Shown one piece after another: positions 11,040 through 23,459 of a stretch of DNA of 64,000 nt (within the stretch, counting starts at the first letter, position 1; each line of letters begins with the position of its first letter). The DNA comes from Azadirachta indica (taxonomy: Eukaryota; Streptophyta; Magnoliopsida; Sapindales; Meliaceae), in the NCBI GenBank assembly GCA_022749755.1, contig CM040443.1, positions 1,589,191 through 1,653,190 of the forward strand, written 5' to 3'. A program made the position numbers and the translations under genes. Under the pieces are notes generated by a model that made no database searches, was not told the origin of the DNA, and saw nothing but the letters and a program-made list of their open reading frames with translations.

Positions 11040-11830
11040 CACTTCACAAAAACATGATCTATCGTTGCTAAACAAGAGAAAACATCGCAAAGAGAGCATA
11101 CTCTGTATAGAACTTTTGATATTTGGAAACACTTCATAAAGCTTTTATGGAATGCACTAACTCCCATCTTTGATCACTAAAGAAATTGTTGACATAAATC
11201 GTAAAGGGCTGGCTGGTAGTAAAATGGGTGAAGGTACTGAGCCAACTGTTATGCAGAAACTCATCTGGAAAACATCCCTATAATCCATGTTGAACCTTTG
11301 TGATAAAAATATGCCACAGAATGTAAACCACTTTATAAAGAAGAACCCGAGTACGTATATTCTTTTTTGCATCAAACATATACCCAGCTTTTATGAAACT
11401 AGCACAATTCAAATAACCAATGCGAATTTCCTATAATCTTTTCAAGAGGCAGGAATATTGACAAAGTCTAATCTATAAAGGCCTAGTCCCATTGCCTCTT
11501 TTGGCAAGCAAAATTGATCCACAATATAATAGCAAGCTTTCAATGAAGAGCATTCCCAAACAACAAAAAATTGTGAGCCCAAGTTTGTTGAGATTTCAGT
11601 AAAGAGCGAGGCCATAAATAAATTTTTAAGCTGTGTATCAAGAAATTCTAGAAGAACAATTTTATAAGTTGAGACCCTACCAACTAGAGATAACATCTTG
11701 CCATGCCAACTTGTAAATGGTGATCTAACACAATTCGCTAAAACTTGAAGGTGTGTTGATGCTTAGGACAACCTATAAAGATAAGCACCACCAAATAATT
11801 AAATAGGATATGACCTTTTGTAGAACCCAA
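11040..11830 (-). pseudogene. LINE region between RT and RNase H
   Basis: Several short minus-strand frames (11157-11375, 11442-11696) carry fragments of the thumb and zinc-binding region of a plant LINE polyprotein, for example SLVGRVSTYKIVLLEF. They are disrupted and have no separate function. Confidence 0.5.
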
Positions 11831-11849
11831 AATTTTGAGGACGGCGATG

Positions 11850-12760
11850 AAGAGCAAACTTGTTTAAGAAATAAAGACTTTTGTCTTTATTAATACCTGC
11901 CCAGAAGCCTTCCCATAATCATCCAAAAATTTGTGTAGCATACTAAGTGAATTCTTGTCTCCACAACCAAAAATGGACACATCATCTATATATAGAATAT
12001 TATTTATAGTTGAGCAGCCTCTCGGAATGCCTTCTCTACCAAACAAAACAAAAAAGGGCATAGAGGATCCCCTTGGCAAACGTAATGACCATACCAAAAA
12101 TAACCCTAAGTCGACCTATTAAGCAAGATTGAAATTCTTAGAGAAAAGAATGAAAGAAATCCAATTTATAAATTTTTTTGAAAGCCAAATTTTCTAAGCG
12201 CTACAGAGAGGAAATCCTTATTAGTAGTATCAAAAGCCTTAGAAACATGTAGTTTGATACCAGCATTCACACGAAAAGCTTTTACATCCAACACATTAAT
12301 TCCCTCAGAGAATAAAGAAATGTTATCCTAAATATAATGACCACGAATAAAAGCTATCTGATGTTGAGAAATAACCAAATCTATAAGAGGTCCAAGTTGA
12401 TTGACCAAAATTTTAATAATAATTTTGAAAAAGAAATTTGCCAGAGTTATGGGACGGTAATGCAAAATAGAAACTACATCCTCAGATTTAGGAATAAGCA
12501 CTAGGAAAACAGAGTTGATATTTAGAAGATGGCAACTATCTTGAAAAAATTGGTGAACACTAGCCACAATGTCTTTTCCAATTATATCCTAGAAAGCATG
12601 ACAAAAAAGCCTTATAAATTTGCTTGGCACAGGAGCACTTGACGAATTCATTTGGAAAACCGTATCTTGAATTTCTTTACTGCTTAAAGTAGCGATTAGT
12701 TGAGTGGTATCTTCTACCAATAGTACAGAAAAGAACAAACAAACAAACCCGAATAGCTGC
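11850..12760 (-). pseudogene. LINE reverse transcriptase relic
   Basis: The N-terminal RT block at 12328-12567 reads VFLVLIPKSEDVVSILHYRP then ITLANFFFKIIIKILVNQL and ISQHQIAFIRGHYI, the LINE pattern. The catalytic block at 11864-12097 reads FFVLFGREGIPRGC-STINNILYIDDVSIFG, with YIDD in place of the usual YADD. The two blocks are in different frames with stops between them. The enzyme copied LINE RNA at the insertion nick; this copy is dead. Confidence 0.85.
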
Positions 12761-12999
12761 CCGATGTACCTTGATCCGCATATAGGTCTTAGAAAAAATT
12801 GATTGCATGAGAGGATATTTCTACCAAATTATCACACCAGTTGCCATTAAGAAACATACCAAAGATTCTAGATCTAGCACGCTGCATTTTAATAGAAGCA
12901 TGGAAAAACTTAGAACTCTTATCTCCCTTCTTTAACCAAGCAATGCGTGCCCCTCTTTCCAAAAAGTTTGATGGGCTGCTATTGCATGTACAAGCCTTT

Positions 13000-14000
13000 C
13001 CTTTGCTTGAATCTCTTTAACTAATATGCCCTATAGATTGACTTCACAATTAAGATGCCTTTGACCCTCTGCCAAGTGAGCTTTACCACTGAAAACCCCC
13101 TCACGAATATTACTAAAAACTAATTTATTCCATTCGTGAAGCTTGATCTTTAGTATCTTTAGGTTCCTAGCCACCATAAATATAGGCCAACCACAAATCG
13201 AGAAAGAATCCCACGCCTCTGTGACCACTTTCTTGAACTCAAAATGATGGAGACAATTAGAAAACAAAAAAGTTTAGGGCAATCATGAGCCTGATTTGAA
13301 CTAGATATAATGAAGGAGGAATGATTGGAAATTGAATGAGGAAGAACTTGCAATTAGTTGAGTCCTAAAGTCTTAAATCAGCAAGCACTATAAAGAGCCC
13401 TCTCTTGCATTCTATGCAACCCAAGTTTTCTCTATTGCATGCCCAAGAAAATTTTAATCCACAGGAAGGAATATGAAAACCTCTGTTATCATCGATAAAA
13501 CTCTGAAAATCTGCATAGGAGAGAGACCCTGGCAAACCACCACCATATTGGTCATGAGCTCTTAATGTTGTATTGAAGTTTTTGACAATAATTCAAGGCT
13601 CCGTTATGATATGAGATAAATCAATTAACTCTGACCATAAGATTCGATATGACACATAATCGGTTGAAGCATAAACAAAGGAGAATAGATAGACAATTCT
13701 CTCTTTCTTGTTCTTGATAGTCACATATTGATCCCTACATGAAACAACTTCCACATTTCCCATAACTTTATTGCAAAAAAATCCAAAGTTTTGAATTTGT
13801 GTTTGTTGAATCTGAAACCAGAGACAGCTTGACAAAATGCTAAAAGGAATGTGATGTTTTACCTAAATCTACCAACGACTCTGCAATTGCTACTAGAAGA
13901 AGGCAATGATATAAATAAAGATTAGCCAATTCATTGTGAGATTGAAAGCTGGCTATCCCTCTCATATCCTAGTAAAGAACTTTCACATATTAGATGAATT
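13000..14000 (-). pseudogene. LINE endonuclease (EEP) relic and linker
   Basis: The frame at 13593-13835 reads GNVEVVSCRDQYVTIKNK and FSFVYASTDYVSYRILWSEL, matching the middle of plant LINE apurinic-type endonucleases. 13159-13353 holds SNHSSFIISSSNQA, the SDH-A region of the fold, shifted in frame. 13031-13267 carries the following linker (EAWDSFSICGWPIF, LKILKIKLHEWNKLVF). The endonuclease would nick the target DNA. Confidence 0.7.
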
Positions 14001-14264
14001 AAAGGGGTTACCCTATATGAGGTATATTTCATTTATTCACTTTTGCTTTACCCTAAGAATCTTTTTATGAAAGTTGGTCAAGATAACTTGGACAATAGAA
14101 TTCGAACGAAAAAATCAGATCCTTGGATAAGCATTAGTTGACTTCTCAAATAAAGAGATGCAAAGAACTACAGAGGATAAAAAGTGTTTTAACAAAGAAA
14201 AACATAGTCTCTATAAATGGCAATAGAGAATAATGATGAAGAAAAAATTATATGGGCTAGTTAA

Positions 14265-14652
14265 TGTTGGAAGGTGGAGGCCTTATATTACAAAAAGAGA
14301 TAAATTTGTTAGGAATAATTATGGATAAGGAAGAAGGATGAACCTTATAATTTTATTGATTTCTAATTTTTGGGTTGACAAACAATGAAAGAACTCATCC
14401 CGATTTATGTTATGGCACCTTCTTAACCAACTGCTTAAGATTACGTCAACATATATATAATCTAATAGCTATAAATCTCCTTCTAAAAATATCCATAATA
14501 ATATTTAGATATTTACTACATTTATCTAGATTTTTATTATTAAATATGTAGATATTTCCTTACAAATTTGTAAAAATTGGACAACACTATTTCTAGGTCC
14601 AAATCTTACAAGCTCAATTTATTTTGGATCAAATCAAGTTTAATTTCCAATA
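14265..14652 (-). repeat. 3' LTR of the copia element
   Basis: This 388-bp repeat pairs with 18750-19160. On the minus strand it begins TATTGGAAATTAAA (TGTTGG with one change) and ends CCTTCCAACA. It lacks the short internal TATTTATAAAAATAAATA-like duplication present in the other LTR. Confidence 0.85.
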
Positions 14653-14739
14653 ATCCCCTTTAAACTTGATTTGGTGACTCTCAATAGTCTTCCCAACACA
14701 CAAAATGTCTCATTCTTCAAAGATTTGGTGAAGATATTA

Positions 14740-14990
14740 GTAATTTGGTCTTATTTCTTCATGTACTCTATGTAAACATCCTTTCTACCAATGCACTCCC
14801 TCATATAGTGGTAGTGAGTGTTAATAAGTTTGCTTTGATCATGGAATACTGAATTCTTTGCAAATGCCATTGTTGATTTGTTATCAACAAAAATCTTAGT
14901 TGGCATTTCTTGTGACCATCCCAGCTCCTTTAAGAGATTTTTTAGCCAAACTACATGGCAAATACATGATGTTGTGGTCACATACTCAAT
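14740..14990 (-). pseudogene. copia RNase H relic
   Basis: The minus frame 14751-14981 reads CHVVWLKNLLKELGW, IFVDNKSTMAFAKNSVFHDQ and INTHYHYMRECIGRKDV. This is the C-terminal end of copia RNase H, including the conserved DN(K/R)S(A/T) stretch. The frame upstream is broken. Confidence 0.8.
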
Positions 14991-15290
14991 TTCACAAGTT
15001 GAGAGAGTGGCTATTAGTTATTTCTTTGACATCTAAATGAAAGCAATGTCACCCATGAAAAATACAAATTTAGTAATGCTTTTTCAATCATTCATATCTC
15101 CATCCCAATCACTATTGTTAAATCCAACAAGGTTGTAGTCATTACAAAATAAATAGAATAGACCAAAATCAATTGTACCTTTAAGATAGTGAAGGATTTT
15201 CTTTGCAATTTTGAAATGGCTAGTTACTGGCATCTCCATATAGCGACTAACTAGCCTAACAGTATAAAGGATATTAGATTTTGCGCAAGT

Positions 15291-15866
15291 TCAGTAATAT
15301 AGACTTCCAACCAAGCTCTTGAAAAGGGTTGAATATACTCTTTCTCCTTTATCATGCTTTGACAGCTTCTCTCCACATTCAACGAGTGTGCTTATTGGCT
15401 TGCAATCATCCATCTTGAATCTCTTAAGGATAACTTTTGTGTAGCTTTCTTGTGAGATGAAAATTTCATCTTCTCTTTGCTTGACTTCAATGCCAAGGTA
15501 GTAAGCCATTAATCTAATGTCAGTTATCTCGAACTCTTTGGTCATTGCTTTCTTAAACTCTTCAAACATATTTAGATTGCTTCCAGTAAAAATCAAATCA
15601 TCCACGTACAGGCACATAATTAAAACATCTCTATATTTGATCTTGATATGGAGCACATGTTCGTAGGGGCAATTGGTGAAACTATTGTTTTGGAAGTACT
15701 TGTCTATTGGGTTACTCCATGCTCTTGGTGCTTGCTTTAACCAATAGAGAACTTTCTTGAATTTCAAGACTTTGTCTTTATGCCCCTTTACTTCATAACC
15801 CAAGGATTGCTCAATGTAGACTTCTTTTTTGAGTACTTTATTAAGAAAAACAAACTTTACATCCAT
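15291..15866 (-). pseudogene. copia reverse transcriptase relic
   Basis: This is a 191-codon open stretch of the copia RT. It starts at MDVKFVFLNKVLKKEVYIEQ, continues through LYWLKQAPRAWSNPIDKYF to the catalytic VLIMCLYVDDLIFTGSN and then AYYLGIEVKQREDEIFISQE. The catalytic YVDD is present. It is the best preserved domain of this element, but the frame is closed on both sides, so no functional polyprotein could be made. Confidence 0.9.
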
Positions 15867-16799
15867 TTGATGAATCTTTATTTATTTTCAGTTGCCAAGG
15901 AAATGACTAGTATAATAATTTCTAATCGAGCAACAAGAGCAAATACTTTATCATAGTTAATTCCAGATCGTTGATTGTACCATTTTGGAATAAGTCTTGT
16001 CTTGTATCATTGAATTTCTCCATTTGCATTCTTCTTCACCCGATACACCCATTTGATTCTAATGGCTTTATGTCCTTGAAGAATAGTAGTGAGTTCCCAT
16101 GTCTCATTCTTCTCAATGGCCATGATTTCTTTGTCCCTTGCAGTCTCTATATTTCTTGTTGCACAGCTTCTTGGAAGTCAATAGGTTTATAGTCAGTAAA
16201 GAGGCAAAAAAGAGGTAGATTTTCCATCCTCTTGGTCAGCTCATAGAGATCTTGAAGAACTTTTATGCGTTTTTCATTTCTTTCATTTAAAAAAGTTGGT
16301 GGTGAATTACTATCATTAACTCTTATTGGCGAATTGGGTGGTGTTGCAGGTTCTTATTGACATTCTTTTTATTGGCTTGCTGGTGTCTCCTTATTCTCTT
16401 CAAATTAGGGAAAGAAATTGAAATCATCTATAATAGAACCAAAATGCTATTCTCCCTCTTCATCAAATATCACATCTTGACGAACCACAACTTTTTTGTT
16501 GTTTGGGTTGTACAACTTATGGCCTTTTGAATTTGAGTCGCAGCCAATGAAGATAAAATTCTCACTTTTATCATTCAGCTTCATTCTTCTTTCATATAAT
16601 ACATGTACATAAGCTATGCTTCTAAAAACTCTTAGATGAGAGATGTCGAGCGTTCTTCCACTCTAAGCTTCTTGTGGTGTCTTTTCTTACGCACTTCAAG
16701 TAAGAGATCGGTTGGATAAATACATTGCACATGCCACAGTTTCAGTTTAAAATCCTTTTGGCAATTTCTTGCTTTGGAGCATGCTTCGTGCTATGTCGA

Positions 16800-17090
16800 G
16801 TATGGTTTCATTTTTCCTCTTATTAATAACATTTTGTTAGGGGGATCTCAGAACAATTAGAAGATGACAGATTCCATTTGCTTCACAAAATTCTCGAAAC
16901 TTTTTCGAAGTAAATTCTCCAACATGATCAGATATCATGGCCTTGATTTTGTATCCACTTTCATTCCCCACGAATGCTTTAAACTTTTTGAAAACACTAA
17001 AAACTTTGGATTTTTCTTTCAAAAAATACACCCATATTTTTCTTGAATAATCATCAATGAAGAGAGAAAGTAATTACTCTTACCTAGGGA
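16800..17090 (-). pseudogene. copia integrase relic
   Basis: The frame 16837-17031 reads YFLKEKSKVFSVFKKFKAFV, MISDHVGEFTSKKFREFCEA and NGICHLLIV. This is the integrase catalytic region with the second acidic residue in SDHVGEFTS (SDxGGEF in the family). A frame change follows before the expected glutamate. Confidence 0.8.
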
Positions 17091-17364
17091 GCTTGTCTTT
17101 ATAAGACCACATACATTAGTGTGTATAAGTTCAAGTGGCTTTTTGGCTCTAAAAGTAAACTCTTTTAGAAAGCTCATTCTAAATTATTTCCTAAGTAGAC
17201 ACCCGTCGCAGAGCTGGTCAGGATGATTGATTCAAGGTAGTTTTCTCACCATTTTTTTTCTTGGATAATAGTTCCAAACCTCCAAAATTCAAATGCCTAA
17301 GTTGAAGATGTCATAGTCATGATGCATCTTCATAGCAACGCTTGAAACATTCTGCTACATTGTT

Positions 17365-17664
17365 TTAAATATTTAACAAGAACATTTTATTTTTGGACAT
17401 TGCTACTTTTGCAATTAAATTACTTTTATTATTTCTTACAAAATGGCTATGATCTTTCATATGATTATTATATCCTTTTTTTAAGAATTGTCCCAAGCTT
17501 AAAATATTATTTTTCATGTTGGACATGTAATAAACATTTAAAATAAATTGATATCTTTCATCTTTCAAGCGAATAAGGATGTTACCTTTGCCTTTTACGG
17601 GTATTTTGGACTCATTCTCAAATGAGACATTGCCACTCACTGATTCATTAAGCTTCACAAACAT
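17365..17664 (-). pseudogene. copia protease/integrase junction relic
   Basis: The minus frame contains KIPVKGKGNILIRLKDERYQ, LNVYYMSNMKNNILSLGQFL and LKKGYNNHM. This is the segment between the aspartic protease and the integrase zinc finger in copia polyproteins. The catalytic protease triad upstream (about 17690-17760) lies in a different frame. Confidence 0.75.
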
Positions 17665-17789
17665 AACCTTGTGTCTACATATGTGATTGCTTGCATCGAT
17701 GCCAAAGTTTCTGTATTAGTTCCACCATTGTTATTGTCCTTGAATGCTAACAATAATGTTTCTTCTTCTCAACTTTTGTTTTCCACATA

Positions 17790-18730
17790 GTTGGCCTTCT
17801 CATGGAAGCCCTACACTTGAAAGCATAATGACCAAACTTTTGACAATTAAAACATTTAACATGAGACTTATTATACCTTGTGTTCGGATTGCCTCTCCGC
17901 AATCTCTTGTTGAGCCTTTTCTTCTTTCATTGTTGTTATTGTTATAATTCAATGGTTCTCTCCATTGTCGTCCACATCCACATCCACATCCACGGCCCTG
18001 TTCTCGACCAATTTCTCTTCTATGTTGGCCTTGCTCATTGTCAAAAGTTTCTTCCTTTTCTTTGATGGTAAGTTTTGTTTGGAGACCTTGTTTCAAGGCT
18101 TCTTGCTTTCTCTTTTGTCTTTATTCATGTACCTGTAATGAGCCCATGAGTTCTCAATGGTTATGAACTCTAAATCTTTTGTTTCTTCAATTGTTACAAC
18201 AATATTCTTAAATTTTAAATCTATGAAACGAAAAATTTTCTTTATAATTCAAAGATTACTTAAGCTTTCTCCATTTTTTTTTAATTGAGTAACAATTGCC
18301 AAAACTTTAAAAAGTACTCAAAAATTGATTCGCATTCTTTCATATATAAAGATTCAAACTCATCTCATAGAGTTTGAAGACATGCCTTCTTCATTCTTTT
18401 GGTACCTTTGTATTAAGTTTGAAGCATCTTCCATACTTCTTTGGCGGTGGTTGCATTTGAAATCTTCTCAAAGCCATCTTCATCCAATGCTTGATAGATG
18501 AGGCAGAGAGCTTTTCTGTCTCTTTTTCTAAAATCCTTCAAAAAATCTTATTGAGTTTGAGTAAAGGTGGCCTTATCTTTTGGCACATCAAACCTTTTCT
18601 CTATAACTTCCCATGTATCTTGAGCTTCTAACAAAGCTTTCATCTCGATGCTCCAATTATCATAGTGGCTCTTGGTGAGCATTGGAACTTGGAAGAGAGT
18701 CATTCCATTGCTTACCATGATCACTCGCAC
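17790..18730 (-). pseudogene. copia gag relic with zinc knuckle
   Basis: The likely polyprotein start is MRVIMVSNGMTLFQVPML at 18730, followed by KSHYDNWSIEMKALLEAQDT, the standard copia gag opening. Near 17817-17860 the minus strand reads CFNCQKFGHYAFKC, a CX2CX4HX4C zinc knuckle. A glycine/arginine-rich stretch (REQGRGCGCGCGRQW) precedes it. Several frameshifts lie between. Confidence 0.85.
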
Positions 18731-18735
18731 CTTTA

Positions 18736-18746
18736 CTCTAATATTA
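18736..18746 (-). promoter_or_regulatory. decayed tRNA-Met primer site of the copia element
   Basis: On the minus strand, two bases after the 5' LTR, the sequence is TAATATTAGAG where copia elements have TGGTATCAGAG. The three differences are G-to-A or C-to-T, as expected from deamination of methylated cytosines in a silenced element. Confidence 0.6.
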
Positions 18747-18749
18747 CTT

Positions 18750-19160
18750 TGTTGGAAGGTGGAGAGCTTATATTGTAAGAAGAAATAAATTTATTAAGAA
18801 TAATTATGAACAGGGAAGGAGGAAAAAGTTTATAGTTTTATTGATTTCTAATTTTTGCCTTGACAAACAATAGAAGAACTCATTCCTATTTATAGTATAA
18901 TACCTTCTTAATCAACGTTGAAGATTATGCCAATACATAACTAATCTAATGGCTATAAATCTCCATCTAAAAATATTCATAATAATATCTAAATATTTAC
19001 TACTTTTATCTAAATTTTTATTACTAAATATCTAAATATTTATAAAAATAAATATTTAGATATTTTCTTATAAATTTGTAAATATTAGGCCACACTATTT
19101 GTGGGCCCAAATCTTACACGCCTAATTTATTTTGAGTTAGATCAAGTTTAATTTTCAACA
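18750..19160 (-). repeat. 5' LTR of the copia element
   Basis: This 411-bp repeat pairs with 14265-14652. On the minus strand it begins TGTTGAAAATTAAACTTGAT and ends CCTTCCAACA. A region with repeated TAAATATTTA motifs (about 19000-19070) makes it slightly longer than its partner. Confidence 0.85.
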
Positions 19161-19165
19161 ATTAA

Positions 19166-20660
19166 TTCTTAGATTAATGTTTGCCCGAACCTCTTATGTT
19201 TAATTCTAATATGTTCATGAGGAAGTAAAAGGACCTCCTTGCGAGGGAATGCCGTTAATTCTTTTTGGTTTTTCCTTTTAACTTTTTTGTTGAGATTTGA
19301 CATTACTATTTCAAAGCCATCTTTTGTCAACGGCCTTTTGAGAATAAATGCTGCTTACCAGATTTCACTGACCAAATTCGAATCATATCGTACATCAATC
19401 AAACCTATGGAATTTGGTTACAGCTTTGAGATCGAGCTTTTTTCTTTTTGTTTATTCGAAGGTAAGTAGCCCGGTTCTTGTAAAACGTAAACATGTTCTT
19501 TATCATATGACATGTACCCACCACCATGCTGGATATCCTTTATATTACTCTCCATTGGAATAAACTCAGTGCCTTCTCAAACATTTTCCTTGTTCTATGT
19601 ATTTTATATTATGTCCATGCTTTTTGTCACATGGCATGGGCTCACCATCATGTGTAATCTGACAAGCTTTATTATTGCCCTCTATTAGTATAATCTCCAT
19701 TCCCTCGTCAGCCTTGTCTCGTGACATGTCTATGCAATACGCATGCTACATTTCCTTCTCAACATGTGCAATCTGCCCAATATTCTGAGTATGTAGCCCC
19801 CGCTTCATTTTTAGCTCCTCAGTAACCGGAGAAAACGAGTGATCGTTCTCCATACTCGGAACTCCATGGTCGATGACTTGTAGCAGATTATTCTCCGAAT
19901 CAAAGCTTTTGTTATTTTTCGCAAAGTTCTTCTCCACTTTAATGGATTTGGACTGAACTGGTTTATATATCTGTTTCGACTTTGAATTTTTACGTGTATC
20001 TGATTGTTGAGAGCTTGCTTATGACCACACTGATGATCTGCATGTCCAAGTCTATTACAAACTTTACACCTTGTAGGAAGATTCTCGTATTGAACTTAAC
20101 ATCGAATCTATAATCTGGAAATTCAACGATTACGAAGTTTGGTAACGGCTTCAAAAATCAACTTCCACCAATATCCGTGATTAAAAGCCATATTTCATAT
20201 TGCTGGTAGCTTGATCGATCTGAAGGGTGCCAATATTCCGTACTTCATCCCCGTAACCGAATTCATAGTTGCACAAGCGACTGAATTTTCAGATCATATC
20301 GATTAAAATTTTGTTGCCATTGATAAAGCCTGAAAACACCCTTTTTTAGGGAGTGAGAAACACTCCCTCGCACTTCCTTATATCTAGTTGATACGAACAG
20401 TGTACGTCATAGAATCCGCGAGCCAATTAGGTCATATGCCACTGGTGTGCTGGTTGCCAGACCTTATGCAATAAGGTCTTTAGTTCCTCCACTTTCATAG
20501 GTTTAGAGCCTGGTCTGATTACAATCTGTCCAATGATCAGGTTCGTCCTGCAACGATTCAGTTGTTCCTTATTAAGCTCCAGCTCGATTTTGATTGTCGT
20601 ATTATCCCCCGAAGCTATGGGATCAGGAGTTGTTTTGAAAATTCGGAGATATCAGTTGGA
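19166..20660 (-). pseudogene. LINE ORF1 relic (nucleic-acid-binding protein)
   Basis: At 20027-20068 the minus strand encodes CKVCNRLGHADHQC, a CX2CX4HX4C zinc knuckle, preceded by a residual LPTR and the stretch PNFVIVEFPDYRFD. This is the C-terminal half of the ORF1 protein common in plant LINEs (DUF4283 plus zinc knuckle). Upstream sequence to about 20650 looks like the DUF4283 part but is broken. Downstream frames (19746-19937) are the variable tail. ORF1 proteins bind LINE RNA. Confidence 0.65.
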
Positions 20661-21830
20661 CGGGATAACAAGGAAGCAAAGGTAGGTTTCTGGTAACTAT
20701 ATATATATATATTAGTACTAAAAGGTATTCAGATGCTATTATATATATATATATAGTAGTATTAAAAACTATTCAGATGCTATTAGCTCATGTCTTCATG
20801 AATCAACAATAACAGATTTCTTGTAACTAAATAATTTCCATCACAAGGAGGCTATATGGCATAAGCTAGAAGATGATTTTGAGTCAGTTTTAGATTTTGA
20901 AATATAGAGTACTATTATGCGAAATAAAAATTTTAAATTATAGTAATTAATAAATTTAAAAATACCATTATAAATGCATAACTATAATATGTAAAATTAT
21001 TAGTTTCAAAATTTTTTATATCGAAACATTGGAAGTAAAAAAATATTCAGTGTCATTTAAATATCTATATATTTAAATTTCTGATAAAATTATAGTTTTC
21101 ACTGTTTTATGTTAAATATAATACCATGGACGTTAAATTTACTCTTATGATATGCATCCAACTAACTTTCTTAGTCGACTGGAAGTTTAATTTCATAATA
21201 CTGATTTTGCTTTGATTTTGACATAAAATCTTATATTAATCTAAAATAATATATATAAATTAGCAAGCACAATTGTTGAGTAATTGTGTTTTTGGATTTA
21301 TATTTTATTAAAAGAATCTGAATGGGTCTAAATTTATATAACTTTGACAAATTTAGAATATTTAAAAATTAGGATATATATATATATATGTTAATTGTTA
21401 ACATATATTAAAAATATTTATAAGTGAAATACTTTACTAAAGGTAAATAAAGTTGTTTTGAATTAAAAAAATTGATCGTGTTAACTTAATAATTTATTTA
21501 AAAATAATAATAAAAAGTATGAAATGTATTTTACTTGCACAATATATAGCGTTAATTTTTTAATGGTGTATAATTATCCATTTAGTATTGTTAGAAAATC
21601 CAAGAATTAATCAATTATTTGAATAGATAAAGCGTCTATGAGGAAAAAATTACATATGTGATTACATTATTTTAAAATCGTAAATTTATAAGATTTCTTA
21701 TGAAAAATAATAAAAGTTACTGTATACATAGGTTTTGTTTTATATATGGTTAAAAATAAATGAATTGTTTAGGGATATTTTGGGGACCGAAAATTATTGA
21801 ATGAGTCGCCATCTTTATCCATCAAGATAA
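20661..21830. other. AT-rich intergenic sequence with a small TA-containing duplication
   Basis: No gene is seen. At 20694-20790 a unit made of (TA)n plus a (G/C)TATTCAGATGCTATTA phrase occurs twice in tandem. The rest is very AT-rich with no codon structure. Confidence 0.5.
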
Positions 21831-21840
21831 AGTTTAAGAG

Positions 21841-22025
21841 TTTTTTTTTTTTTTTTTTTTTTTTTAAGCAAAGTAGTAATAATTTTATTAAAGAAATTAA
21901 AAGAGAATACAAAGAGCAACTCAAAGGCGAACAATAAGAATTAAGATACAAAACATAAGTTGAAAATAAAAAGGCAATCAACGAGAACAGGGCTAGATAG
22001 TGATTTCTTTTTTCTTTCAAGATTT
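21841..22025 (-). repeat. retroposed transcript end with poly(A) tail
   Basis: A run of 25 T at 21841-21865 is a poly(A) tail on the minus strand. About 28 bases before it lies AATAAAA, a polyadenylation signal, and upstream is a pyrimidine-rich stretch (TTGTATTCTCTTTTAATTTC). This is the 3' end of a LINE or a processed transcript. I cannot identify the source; it is probably 5'-truncated. Confidence 0.5.
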
Positions 22026-22029
22026 AGAC

Positions 22030-23455
22030 ACTACCCTTTAAAAATCTTCATTATCATTATATTTTTCAGGTGCTTTCAAGCTTCCAACATTTTTCGTATT
22101 AAAAGGAAGCGATTTGGAATCAAGGTTGCTTGATTGTGGTCTATAGCTTGGGATTTTCGTAGAAAGCTTTGCATGCGTCCGGATTAGTAGTAAATTTAGT
22201 CAAATCTACCACCAATTGAGAAATTTCTGGAGCTTGCTGTTGATTTGGTTGATTTTCCTTACTACCCACACTAGGACAAGAGCTTTCAATTTGACAAAAC
22301 TAAACAAAAAAAAAAACCTTAATTTTGTAAATGCTTGACAATAAGACATTCAAACTTCAAACTTAATTTAAAAATTAATTGATATTGATATGAATTGTGC
22401 TTTAGATTCAATCTGAATAGGATTGTTTAGTGAGACTTCACCATCACAAGAGTAATCATCGAAGAAATACTTGCCACTCAACAAATTTTTAAATAAGGAT
22501 AAAGTTAAAGATACATTAAAAATTTTTTATTTTAATTTTAATTCAAGTTCTCATTCATATCTATTTGCTTTTATATTATATAAAAAAATTTAAAATTATT
22601 GAAAAAAATTAAGATGACAAAAGGAAAGGAACAAAATTGAAAGTCAACTTTACTTTCTTTATCAACATATATTGAGTGTTACCCTTTAAAGTATTTTTAT
22701 ACGCTTGCATTAATTAATTCTATCTTAGCACTTTTATTTTGCCCACCATAACTACTCTTTATTGTAATATATATATATATATATATACATATATATATTT
22801 AAAATGATCATATCTAATAATGCAGAGAGGAAAAACTTTGGGTTTGTAAGCCAATTGTGTTTGAATTTAAGGAGTTGATGAATTAAAAATGTATTTGAAT
22901 TAAAACCTACCATTACCTTATTTTTTTATAAAAAGACGAAAAAGTAATGCAGGAAGAAAGCAAAAAATATGTGGACATCTATTGATTTTGCCCATAGAAG
23001 CCCATCCTACCTTAGCAGATCAATTATTGACAATCATACAAGTCTTTTAATTAAATTTGTGTTTAATAAAAATAAATTTAAGTCATTTATATAAAGTGCC
23101 TATATAATTATATTATATAAATGCTTTCACCATAATGTTATTATATTGATAGTTTGAATAAAACCATTACATTTTTAATGTTAGTAAATTACACTAGTAA
23201 TATTTAATTAAAAAATCCAATTTTAATTAATTATTATGAACTATTCTATTTGATTATCCATAATTTTAATCCTTTAATATATATATATAATACTTATATA
23301 TTCAAAGATTATGGCTACATAAATAAAATAGAATTTTTCTAATATTAATTAGCATTAAATATGAACATAATTAAGTATAAAGAAATAACAATTTTATTTA
23401 TTTCAGAAAGTGTGCAAATTACAAGCTTTTAGGACACTATTCCTGAAAATCTCTC
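22030..23455. other. AT-rich intergenic sequence
   Basis: I see no gene, RNA or defined repeat except an (AT)n microsatellite at about 22768-22798. Confidence 0.4.
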
Positions 23456-23459
23456 ACTT

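Larger units (their letters stand above)
14265..19160 (-). mobile_element. Ty1/copia LTR retrotransposon, complete but dead
   Basis: This 4.9-kb element inserted into the LINE in the same (minus) orientation. LTRs lie at 18750-19160 (5') and 14265-14652 (3') with ends of the TGTTGG...CCAACA type. A five-base target duplication is nearly preserved (GTTAA at 14260-14264, ATTAA at 19161-19165). Internal order is gag with zinc knuckle, protease, integrase, reverse transcriptase, RNase H, the order that defines Ty1/copia. A polypurine tract (AAAGGGGAT on the minus strand, next to 14653) and a decayed tRNA-Met primer site are in the right places. All genes contain stops or frameshifts. Confidence 0.9.
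10513..20660 (-). mobile_element. L1-type LINE, interrupted by a copia element
   Basis: This is a non-LTR retrotransposon read right to left: ORF1 with zinc knuckle (about 19960-20650), endonuclease (about 13400-14000), reverse transcriptase (about 11850-12760), C-terminal region with an RNase H-like domain (about 10510-10780). Subtracting the copia element at 14265-19160 leaves about 5.2 kb, a normal plant LINE length. Every domain is broken by stops and frameshifts. The 3' end has no clear poly(A) tail (poly(T) on this strand) near 10510, so it may be truncated where the LTR-like segment begins. Confidence 0.85.

Noticed and set aside
14740..18730. Possible functional copia polyprotein
   Set aside because: Although RT is open for 191 codons, gag, protease, integrase and RNase H all contain stops or shifts.
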